Shown in pieces: positions 17,300 through 24,672 of a stretch of DNA of 64,000 nucleotides (position 1 is its first letter; each line of letters opens with the position of its first letter). The stretch is taken from NCBI GenBank assembly GCA_016793465.1, contig JAEUJW010000007.1:50300-114299 (forward strand). Direction: 5' to 3'. Below the pieces are notes generated by a model that did not search any database, was not told where the DNA came from, and saw nothing but the letters and a program-made list of their open reading frames with translations. Source of the DNA: Myxococcales bacterium (GTDB lineage Bacteria; Myxococcota; Polyangia; Nannocystales; Nannocystaceae). Position numbers and translations under genes: made by a program.

Positions 17300-18214
17300 T
17301 CACGCGGAGACGACCACGACCTCGGGGTCGGCGAAGGCCAGTCGCTGGCGCATGACGGCGACGGCCTCGGGGTTGTGGTCGACGAGCACGGCCTGCCGCC
17401 CGAGGCGGGCGGCGGCCTCGCCGAAGCTGCCGGAGCCGGCGAAGAAGTCGAGCACGCGCTCGCCCGGGCGCGAGTGCACGCGGACGATGCGCTCGAGGAT
17501 CTTTAATGGCTTCTGCGTGGGGTAGCCGGTCTTCTCTTTGCCGTTCGGGCTGACGATCGTGTGCCACCAGGTGTCGGTCGGCGTCTTGCCGCGGGCGGCC
17601 TTGTCGGGGCCGACCAGGCCGGGCGCCATGTAGGGGATCCGGTCGATGTCGGCATAATTAAAGGTGTAGCGGCGCGGGTCGCGGGCGTACCACAGGATGT
17701 TGTCGTGCTTGGCCGACCAGCGGCTGCGCGAGCGGGCGCCGTAGTCGTAGGCCCACACGATCTCGTTGATGAAATTGTGGCGGCCGAAGATCTGGTCGAG
17801 CGCCACCTTCGCGTAGTGGACCTCGCGGCAGTCGAGGTGCACGAACAGGCTGCCCTGCGGCTTTAATAGCCTGTGCGCGTGCTCGAGGCGGGGCCACAGG
17901 AACTCGAGGTAGTCGTCGAACACGTCGGCGTAGGCCCGCGTGCCGAGCTTGATCGTGCGGTAGCGGCGGCCGGAGAAGCCGACGCGGTCGCCCTCGGCGT
18001 CCTGCACCACCTTGATCTGCGTGCGCGCCTGGGCGTGGCCGGTGTTGAACGGCGGGTCGATGTAGATGAGGTCGAACGAGGCGTCGGCCAGGCGCGGCAG
18101 GACGTCGAGGTTGTCGCCCTGGAAGATTTTAATAATTTGCGGGCGCGGGGCTTCGGTCGGGGCTTCGGGGGCGTGTGCGTCGGGGTTGGTCGGGGCGGCC
18201 TCGTCGCCGGTCAT
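17300..18214 (-). CDS. Site-specific DNA methyltransferase (beta-class, adenine N6 or cytosine N4)
   Basis: 304 residues. Motif IV IYIDPPFNTGH comes first and the AdoMet-binding motif I DFFAGSGSFGEAA comes near the C-terminus, an order diagnostic of beta-class amino-methyltransferases. TGYPTQKP just before motif I is also typical. No restriction endonuclease is adjacent, so it is probably an orphan enzyme. The ATG at 18212-18214 overlaps the yciO stop as ATGA; a GTG or ATG further upstream would lie deep inside yciO. It is the last gene of the four-gene minus-strand operon. Confidence 0.9.
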   Translation of the reverse strand: MTGDEAAPTNPDAHAPEAPTEAPRPQIIKIFQGDNLDVLPRLADASFDLIYIDPPFNTGHAQARTQIKVVQDAEGDRVGFSGRRYRTIKLGTRAYADVFDDYLEFLWPRLEHAHRLLKPQGSLFVHLDCREVHYAKVALDQIFGRHNFINEIVWAYDYGARSRSRWSAKHDNILWYARDPRRYTFNYADIDRIPYMAPGLVGPDKAARGKTPTDTWWHTIVSPNGKEKTGYPTQKPLKILERIVRVHSRPGERVLDFFAGSGSFGEAAARLGRQAVLVDHNPEAVAVMRQRLAFADPEVVVVSA

Positions 18215-18825
18215 GGCGCGAACTCCCCCTGGCCCTGGCGCAGCAGCTCGATCTCGTCGTCGATGAGGCGCAGCACGGTCGACGGGTCGGGCCACAGCGG
18301 GCCGACGTCGACGACGACGGCGAGGTCGCGGGCGTGGCGGTTCTCGAGCTCCTCGGCGTCCTCGAGCTGGGGGGCCTCGTCGTCGGACGGGGTGACCGAG
18401 CCGGTCAGCAGCGGCTCACCGAGCTCGGCCAGCAGCGTGCACGCGACCAGGTGCTTCGGCATGCGCAGGCCGACCTCGTGGTGGCGGTTGTGCATGGTCT
18501 TGGGGACATCCGAGCTGGCTTTGAGGATTAACGTGTAGGGGCCCGGGAGCAGGCGGCGGATCAGGCGAAACTGCGAGGTGCTCATCACCCCGTAGCGGCC
18601 GATCTCCGCCAGGTCTTTGACGATCATCGACAGCGGCTTGGGCGAGCGCTCGTCGAGGCCCTTCAGGCGGCGGATGGCGGCGATGCCCTTGACGCTCGAC
18701 AGGGCGCAGCCGAACGCGTAGCCGGTGTCGGTCGGATACAGGATGACCTGGCCGCGCTTCAGCGCGTCGACCGCGGGCTGCAGATGTCGCGGGTTGGGCC
18801 GCTCGGGGTCGACGTGGGTGCGCAT
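18211..18825 (-). CDS. yciO: Sua5/YciO/YrdC-family protein (YciO type)
   Basis: 204 residues forming a single YrdC-like domain without the extra Sua5 C-terminal domain. Landmarks: GQVILYPTDTGYAFGC, KPLSMIVKDL, LLPGPYTLILKA, VGLRMPKH. These match the YciO branch, whose members bind nucleotide/RNA and resemble the TsaC threonylcarbamoyl-AMP synthase involved in tRNA t6A modification. Whether YciO proteins replace TsaC in vivo is less clear. The start overlaps the aldolase stop as TGATG. Confidence 0.88.
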   Translation of the reverse strand: MRTHVDPERPNPRHLQPAVDALKRGQVILYPTDTGYAFGCALSSVKGIAAIRRLKGLDERSPKPLSMIVKDLAEIGRYGVMSTSQFRLIRRLLPGPYTLILKASSDVPKTMHNRHHEVGLRMPKHLVACTLLAELGEPLLTGSVTPSDDEAPQLEDAEELENRHARDLAVVVDVGPLWPDPSTVLRLIDDEIELLRQGQGEFAP

Positions 18826-19853
18826 CAGGTTTTGAACAGGGTGGTCCCCGTCGAGCGGAGATCGGCGCAGGCCTGGACGATGCGGGCCTGCATGCCCTTC
18901 TCGGCCAGTTTGAGGTAGGTGCGGGGGTCGTACTGCTTCTTGTCGCCGACCTCGCCGTCGACCTTCAGCACGCCGCTGTACTGCTTGTACATGTGGTCGG
19001 CGATCGGCCGGGTGTAGGCGTACTGGGTGTCGGTGTCGATGTTCATTTTAATCACGCCGTACTCGAGCGTCTCGTGGATCTCGCTGAGCTCGGAGCCGCT
19101 GCCGCCGTGGAACACGAGGTCGAAGGTCTCGCCGTACTTCTGCTGCACGGCGGCCTGGCCGTGTTTGAGAATTTCGGGCTTCAGCTTGACGTTGCCGGGC
19201 TTGTAGACGCCGTGCACGTTGCCGAAGGTGGCGGCGAACATGTACTTGCCGCCTTTGACTGCGCGCAGGGCGGTGGCCACGCCGACCATGTCCTCGGGGG
19301 TGGTGTAGAGCTTCTCGCGGGGGGCGCCCTCGTGGTTGACGCCGTCCTCTTCGCCGCCGACCACGCCGGCCTCGACCTCGAGGATGAGCTCGAGCTCGGC
19401 GCACTCGCGCAGCAGCTCCTGGGCGATCTTCATGTTCTGGTCGAGCGGGAGCTCCGAGCCGTCGAACATGTGCGAGGAGAACAGGTTGCTCTGGCCGGCG
19501 GCGCGGCGGCGGCGGGTCTCGGCGAGCAGCGGGCGCAGGAACTTGTCGACCTTGTCGGCCGAGCAGTGGTCGGTGTGGATCGCCACGTTGATGGGGTAGC
19601 GGGCGGCCACGCGGTGGATGTACTCGGCGAGGGCGATCGCGCCGAGGGCCATGTCCTTGATCGCGGTGCCGGAGGCGAACTCGCCGCCGCCGGTGCTGAC
19701 CTGCAGGATGCCGTCGCTCCTGGCCGCGGCGAACGCCGCGAGGGCGGCGTTGATCGTGCTCGAGCTGGTGATGTTGATCGCCGGGTACGCGAACTTGTGC
19801 GTCCTGGCGTGGTCGAGCATGCGACTGTACGTGGCGAAGTCGGCGACGGGCAT
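18825..19853 (-). CDS. fba: Class II fructose-bisphosphate aldolase
   Basis: 342 residues, class IIa length. Zinc and substrate motifs are visible: AIHTDHCSADK (catalytic Asp and zinc His), EVEAGVVGGEEDGV, FGNVHGVYKPG and VFHGGSGSE. It cleaves fructose-1,6-bisphosphate to DHAP and glyceraldehyde-3-phosphate in glycolysis and gluconeogenesis. The ATG at 19851-19853 is preferred; a TTG three codons upstream (19860-19862) is possible. It sits 34-35 nt after the glycosyltransferase and overlaps yciO. Confidence 0.94.
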   Translation of the reverse strand: MPVADFATYSRMLDHARTHKFAYPAINITSSSTINAALAAFAAARSDGILQVSTGGGEFASGTAIKDMALGAIALAEYIHRVAARYPINVAIHTDHCSADKVDKFLRPLLAETRRRRAAGQSNLFSSHMFDGSELPLDQNMKIAQELLRECAELELILEVEAGVVGGEEDGVNHEGAPREKLYTTPEDMVGVATALRAVKGGKYMFAATFGNVHGVYKPGNVKLKPEILKHGQAAVQQKYGETFDLVFHGGSGSELSEIHETLEYGVIKMNIDTDTQYAYTRPIADHMYKQYSGVLKVDGEVGDKKQYDPRTYLKLAEKGMQARIVQACADLRSTGTTLFKT

Positions 19854-19887
19854 GGCCGGCAACTGGTACCACAGGCCCGCGGCGAGG

Positions 19888-21363
19888 TCACGCCGCGGCG
19901 GCGCGGGCCCGGCGGCGGCGCCAGAGGTCCACGCACCACGCGCCGGCCAGGAGCGCGAGGATCACGGCGTAGGGGTCGTACGGCGTGCGCAGGCGGACCT
20001 CGCCGAAGAAGATCGCGGCGGTGATCATCGAGCCGAGCAGGACGAGGGCGACGAGGGTGTGGGCGGGCCGGCGCCGCCAGCGGCCGAGGGCGACGCCCAT
20101 GCCGATCAGCGACGGCACCAGCACGACGATCTGGAAGCCGTGGCGGAACACCTCCGACACGCCGAGGAAGTACTCCTTGCCCTTCGAGTTGTCGGGCCAC
20201 TGCTTGGCGATGAACCACTGCAGCATGAGGTTGACGACCGAGTAGCGGAGCTGGCCGAGCACGCCGGTGCGGCGGTAGCACTCCTGGCGGATCTTCTGGT
20301 TGAGCCAGGGGTCGCCGATGTAGCCGACGAACCGGATCGTCTCCGACTCCATGGCCGGGCGCAGGCCGAGCGGGTGGTCGTGCGGGAACACCTTGGCCAG
20401 CGTGCGAAAGCCCGGCAGGCTGACCCGGCGGCCGTCGTTGGTGTTGTGGTTCTTCTCGCTCTTTTTTAAATCCGCCGGTTTCTTGAAGGCCTGGGTGACG
20501 ATGTTGTGGCAGCGCCCGGCGGTCAGGTTCATGTTCGCGTTCTCGGCGATGCCGTCCCAGCGCCCGGTGTGGCTGTGGTAGCGCCACAGGCTAAACAGCA
20601 GCGCGGCGACCAGCGGCAGGCCGACGCCGACGAGCTGCCTCCAGCGCACCCACGGCAGCCGGCGGAAGTTGACCAGCCACAAGAGGAGCACCATGGCGAA
20701 GAAGATCGACGACTGCGGGCGCAGCATGAACGCGCAGGCCGCCGCGAGCCCGGCGGGCCAGGCCATGCGGCCCTCCTGCAGCACGCGCAGCAGCCAGTGG
20801 ACGGCCAGCAGCTGGAACGCGAGGAACGGGGTCTCGGACAGGAAGTAGCCGGTCGTCGAGAGGTTCGGGTACCACAGCAGCGCGATGACCCCGGCGATCG
20901 CGGCGAGGCGCAGGGTCGGCAGCACGCGGCAGGCCACGAGGTAGGTCAGCGGCACGGCGAGCGCGCCGAGCAGGCCCCAGAGCACGCCGGCGGCCCGGTA
21001 CGGGGCCTCGGGCCCGAAGATCTTGAACGGCACGGCGAGCAGGTAGTGGGTACCGTAGGCCTGCCACGCGAGGTCGCGGACGCCGGACTGCACGCCGACG
21101 TTGACGAGGTCGCGGGCCCGCTTGACGTACATGCCCATGTCCGAGAACACGTAGTCGCCGGGCGGGTGGATCAGCAGGACCCACAGCAGGCGCGTGACGA
21201 GCGCGGCGACGGCGAGCCACAGCAGGACGCGGCGGTCGGGGACGAGGCGGGCGGCCGGGCCGGCGTCGGGGCTGGCCTTCGGGACAGGTGCTTCGGCGGG
21301 CGGCGACGGAGCGGCCGGGGCGGGCGGGTCCGCGGGGCCGGGGCCGTGAAGTTCGCTCGACAA
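19888..21363 (-). CDS. Polytopic PMT/ArnT-like glycosyltransferase
   Basis: 491 residues. After a Pro/Ala-rich tail of about 45 residues there are about ten transmembrane helices. The first extramembrane loop carries the acidic pair region GDYVFSDMGMYVKRARDL, as in lipid-phosphate-sugar-dependent GT-C enzymes, and the next part reads GYFLSETPF. This suggests a transferase using a polyprenyl-phosphate sugar, with donor and acceptor unknown. A TTG start at 21361-21363 is chosen because TACCCT lies 8 nt upstream, matching the leaderless pattern of the window. Further upstream in-frame sequence is antisense to pepP. Confidence 0.8.
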   Translation of the reverse strand: MSSELHGPGPADPPAPAAPSPPAEAPVPKASPDAGPAARLVPDRRVLLWLAVAALVTRLLWVLLIHPPGDYVFSDMGMYVKRARDLVNVGVQSGVRDLAWQAYGTHYLLAVPFKIFGPEAPYRAAGVLWGLLGALAVPLTYLVACRVLPTLRLAAIAGVIALLWYPNLSTTGYFLSETPFLAFQLLAVHWLLRVLQEGRMAWPAGLAAACAFMLRPQSSIFFAMVLLLWLVNFRRLPWVRWRQLVGVGLPLVAALLFSLWRYHSHTGRWDGIAENANMNLTAGRCHNIVTQAFKKPADLKKSEKNHNTNDGRRVSLPGFRTLAKVFPHDHPLGLRPAMESETIRFVGYIGDPWLNQKIRQECYRRTGVLGQLRYSVVNLMLQWFIAKQWPDNSKGKEYFLGVSEVFRHGFQIVVLVPSLIGMGVALGRWRRRPAHTLVALVLLGSMITAAIFFGEVRLRTPYDPYAVILALLAGAWCVDLWRRRRARAAAA

Positions 21364-21371
21364 GGCCCCGG

Positions 21372-21377
21372 AGGGTA
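21372..21377 (-). promoter_or_regulatory. -10 box of the glycosyltransferase-fba-yciO-methyltransferase operon
   Basis: TACCCT on the minus strand, 8 nt before the TTG start. It forms a 49-nt divergent promoter region with the box at 21399-21404. Confidence 0.55.
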
Positions 21378-21398
21378 AACGAGGGGCCTCGATCGCGG

Positions 21399-21404
21399 TA
21401 GCAT
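21399..21404 (+). promoter_or_regulatory. -10 box of pepP, leaderless geometry
   Basis: TAGCAT, 7 nt before the ATG at 21412. It decides the start: an in-frame ATG at 21403 overlaps the box and would be upstream of the predicted transcript. Confidence 0.55.
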
Positions 21405-21411
21405 GCGCGGC

Positions 21412-22854
21412 ATGTCCGTGCTCCTGCCGATCCAGGGATCCGAGGTGTTCGCCGCTCGCCGTCGCCGTGTGGCCGCGGCGCTGGGCTCGGATCGGGCCGC
21501 GCTGGTGTGCGCGGGGGATCTCGTGCCCCGCAACTACGCCGCCAACATTTACCCGTACCGCGCGCACAGTCACTTCCTGTACCTGACGGGCGTGCAGTGG
21601 CCGGGGGCGGCGCTGCTGGGCGCGGGCGACGAGTGGGAGATCTTCGCCGCCCCGCCGGCCGCCGACGACCCGCTGTGGATCGGCCCGGCGCCGGGCTGGT
21701 CGGAGCTCGCGGCGGCGTGCGGGGTCCGGCGGATCCGCCCGCTCGCGGAGCTGGCCGCGGCGATCGGCGAGCGCGGCGGGGCGAACGCCGTGGCCACCGT
21801 GCCGGCGCTGCACGCCCGCACGCGCGCGCGCCAGGCCGCGCTGCTCGGGCGCCCCTGGGGCGAGCACGACGAGCAGCTCGCGGGCACGGTGCCGCTCGAC
21901 GAACGCGACGCGGGGCTGGCCGAGGCGCTGATCGCCTGCCGGCTGATCCACGACGAACCGGCGCTGGCGCTCACGCGCGAGGCGGTGCTGGCGACCCGCG
22001 ACGGCCACCTCGCGGGCATGGCGGCGACGGCCCCGGGGCGGCACGAGGCGGCGGTGCGGGCGGTCATCGAGCAGGCGTTCGCGGCCCGCGGCTGCCAGCC
22101 TGCGTACGGCAGCATCGTCACCGTGCACGGCGAGGTCCTGCACGCCGAGCACAGCGTCCACACCATGCAGGCCGGAGATCTCCTGCTGGTCGACGCCGGA
22201 GCCGAGCACCACGGCTGGGCCAGCGACGTGACCCGCACCTGGCCGGTCTCGGGCCGCTACTCCGCGGCCCAGCGAGCCCTGTACGACATCGTCCTACAGG
22301 CCAATCTCGACGCCATCGACCGCGTGCGGCCGGGGGTGCGCTACCGCGACGTGCACCTGCAGGCCGCGCGCACGCTGGCGCGGGGGCTGGTCGACGAGGG
22401 GCTGCTGGTCGGGGACCCGGACGGGCTGGTCGAGCGGGGGGCGCACGCGTTGTTCTTCCCGCACGGTGTGGGGCATCTGCTGGGGCTCGACGTGCACGAC
22501 ATGGAGGACCTCGGTGACCGCGCCGGATACGGGCCTGGACGGACGCGCAGCGGTCAATTCGGGCTCGGGTATCTGCGGCTGGACCGCGACCTCGCGCCGG
22601 GCATGGTGGTGACGATCGAGCCGGGGTTCTACAACGTGCCGGCGATCCTCGGCGACGAGGCGCTGTGCGGGCCGTTCGTTCGCGACGGCAGCCTGCGGCG
22701 CGAGCGGCTCGCGGCGTTCGCGGACGTTCGCGGCATCCGCATCGAGGACGACGTGCGCTGCACCGATGGCGCCCCCGAGGTGTTGACCGCGGCGATCCCC
22801 AAGGCAGCGGCCGCGGTCGAGGAGCTCGTCGGCGCCGCGAGAACTGCGGTCTAG
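21412..22854 (+). CDS. pepP: Xaa-Pro aminopeptidase (M24B, aminopeptidase P)
   Basis: 480 residues. An N-terminal creatinase-like domain (about 1-175) starts with the aminopeptidase P pattern NYAANIYPYRAHSHFLYLTG. The pita-bread catalytic domain keeps all five metal ligands: Asp in VDAGAE, Asp in SDVTRTWPVSG, His in FFPHGVGHLLGLDVHD, Glu in VTIEPGFY, and Glu in IRIEDDVRCT. It removes N-terminal residues preceding proline in the cytosol. It is divergently transcribed from the glycosyltransferase operon. Confidence 0.95.
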   Translation: MSVLLPIQGSEVFAARRRRVAAALGSDRAALVCAGDLVPRNYAANIYPYRAHSHFLYLTGVQWPGAALLGAGDEWEIFAAPPAADDPLWIGPAPGWSELAAACGVRRIRPLAELAAAIGERGGANAVATVPALHARTRARQAALLGRPWGEHDEQLAGTVPLDERDAGLAEALIACRLIHDEPALALTREAVLATRDGHLAGMAATAPGRHEAAVRAVIEQAFAARGCQPAYGSIVTVHGEVLHAEHSVHTMQAGDLLLVDAGAEHHGWASDVTRTWPVSGRYSAAQRALYDIVLQANLDAIDRVRPGVRYRDVHLQAARTLARGLVDEGLLVGDPDGLVERGAHALFFPHGVGHLLGLDVHDMEDLGDRAGYGPGRTRSGQFGLGYLRLDRDLAPGMVVTIEPGFYNVPAILGDEALCGPFVRDGSLRRERLAAFADVRGIRIEDDVRCTDGAPEVLTAAIPKAAAAVEELVGAARTAV

Positions 22855-23110
22855 GTGGTCCGGGGCGGCGACGGGGCCCGGCGCGACCTCGCCCGAGCGG
22901 GGATCCACGGGCCGGCGGCGCGTGGTCGCGGGCCCGCGGCGGCGATCGGGCCCCGCGAGGCCGATCGCAGGGCCCCGCGAGGCGGTCCGCGGCGCGCCGG
23001 ATCCTTGCTTCGGCGCGTAGCCAGCGCTAGAGGCACATGATACCCTGGCGGCCTGCCTACGGCCCTTCGGGGCATGATCCCCTCTCGCGCGCGTCCCACC
23101 GGAGTCGACG
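22855..23110. other. Intergenic region, GC-rich duplication and promoter
   Basis: No gene is seen. A GGGCCCCGCGAGGC element occurs twice around 22948-22985. TACCCT at 23041-23046 is a plausible -10 for the next gene, with a leader of about 60 nt and GGAG before the ATG. Confidence 0.4.
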
Positions 23111-24628
23111 ATGAACTTTCGCCTCATTCTCATGACCACAGGGCTCTTGACCGCGTCTGCGCTGGCCGGCGCCTGTTCGCGCGACGAGCTGGCCCCCTGG
23201 GGGTTCCCGCGGGACATCGGGCTCGCGTGCGAGACGCTGCCCGGCGGCGTGGTCGGGCGGCCCTACATGTTCGACCTCAACACGCTCGTCAGCGGCGGCG
23301 CCGCTCCGTACAGCTGGACGGCGAGCGGGCTGCCCGACGGGCTCGTGCTCGACCCGACCACCGGCGTCATCGCCGGCACGCCGACGACGGCCGGCGACTT
23401 CGACGAGCTGGTGATCACCGTGACCGACTCGGCCGGTGAGACGCGCACGTTCGACAACTGCGGCAACATCGTCATCGACCCGGCGGACGAGGCGACCTGC
23501 CGCGACGACACGGGGACCATCCCGGACGGCTTCAACGGCGTGCAGTACGACTGGCCGGTGAGCTTCACCGCCGGGCGCGCGCCGTACCAGTGGGTGGCGA
23601 ACGGGCTGCCGGCCGGGCTGACGCTGGTGCCGGACGCCAACGACACCAGCAAGGCGACGGTCACCGGCATCCCGACGGTGACCGGCGACTTCGACGTCGA
23701 GCTGGTGGTGACCGACGCGGACGGCACGGTGTCGACGACGCAGTGCGGCCTGCTGCAGGTGCGCGACCCGGTGCAGGTCGACCACGGCAACCTGCTGGCC
23801 GACGTCGACGGCTGCGTGCCGGTCGGCGACGGCGACTTCGACTCGCTCGACGACCTGCTGGCCCAGGGCATCCTGACCGTCGACAACGACAACCTGTACC
23901 CGATCTCCTGCGAGCTGAAGACCGGCCGCGGCAACGGCAGCGGCGACTTCGACCGCGACAAGATGACCCCCGACACCATGCCGCCGGGCATCAACTTCGA
24001 CGCGGCCTCGTGCACGGTCGGCGGCGCGGTCACCGGCACGCTGGCGTACGGCATCTACGGCTTCATCTCGACCTACACGCAGTCGACCGGGGCCTCGACC
24101 GTCAGCGCCTACGTGCCGTACTGCGCGCCCAACATGACGCAGGCGCCGAACGCCTACGACATCATGCGCGAGGACGGCGTCGACATCGCGACCTTCCTGC
24201 CCGGCGTGCTCTCGGGCATCGGCCCGGGCAACCCGGTGGTGTTCGGCAGCGACGTGCCGGACCCGAAGGTGACCGTCAACTCGATGGGCTGCGGCAACAA
24301 CACGTGCTTCTACGTGTTCGTGTTCTCGTACAACACGCTGTCGTCGTCGATGGACGGCGGGAGCGTGTCGGCCAGCCCCAACGCGAGCTTCCCGAACCCG
24401 GGCTTCGAGGGCTTCACCCACGCGGTCAGGATCGGCGAGAGCAACCCCACCCTGCTCGAGCGCTTCCAGGACAGGGCGTGGATCGTCAACGTCACCTTCG
24501 ACTACTGCGTCACCAGCGACCCGGACGGCTGCGGCCGCAACGAGGCCGACTCGGCCACCAAGGCCAACCTGGTGCGGCAGGAGGGCAACGGCAGCAACTA
24601 CTACTTCAGCCTGGTGCTCCTGCCCTGA
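23111..24628 (+). CDS. Lipoprotein with two putative-Ig (He_PIG) domains
   Basis: 505 residues. Signal peptide with lipobox LAGAC (Cys22). Two consecutive putative-Ig modules with the hallmark PYSWTASGLPDGL...GTPTTAGDF (about 45-125) and PYQWVANGLPAGLTL...GIPTVTGDF (about 140-225). The remaining 280 residues are Cys-containing and unfamiliar. It is probably exported and lipid-anchored, with a binding or structural role. The ATG at 23111 follows GGAG at 8 nt, so unlike many neighbours this gene uses a leader with a ribosome-binding site. It is followed after 44 nt by the methyltransferase-fusion gene. Confidence 0.85.
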   Translation: MNFRLILMTTGLLTASALAGACSRDELAPWGFPRDIGLACETLPGGVVGRPYMFDLNTLVSGGAAPYSWTASGLPDGLVLDPTTGVIAGTPTTAGDFDELVITVTDSAGETRTFDNCGNIVIDPADEATCRDDTGTIPDGFNGVQYDWPVSFTAGRAPYQWVANGLPAGLTLVPDANDTSKATVTGIPTVTGDFDVELVVTDADGTVSTTQCGLLQVRDPVQVDHGNLLADVDGCVPVGDGDFDSLDDLLAQGILTVDNDNLYPISCELKTGRGNGSGDFDRDKMTPDTMPPGINFDAASCTVGGAVTGTLAYGIYGFISTYTQSTGASTVSAYVPYCAPNMTQAPNAYDIMREDGVDIATFLPGVLSGIGPGNPVVFGSDVPDPKVTVNSMGCGNNTCFYVFVFSYNTLSSSMDGGSVSASPNASFPNPGFEGFTHAVRIGESNPTLLERFQDRAWIVNVTFDYCVTSDPDGCGRNEADSATKANLVRQEGNGSNYYFSLVLLP

Positions 24629-24672
24629 GCGAACCGAAACCGCCGCCAACCGAGAGAGCGTAAGTCGTCCCC

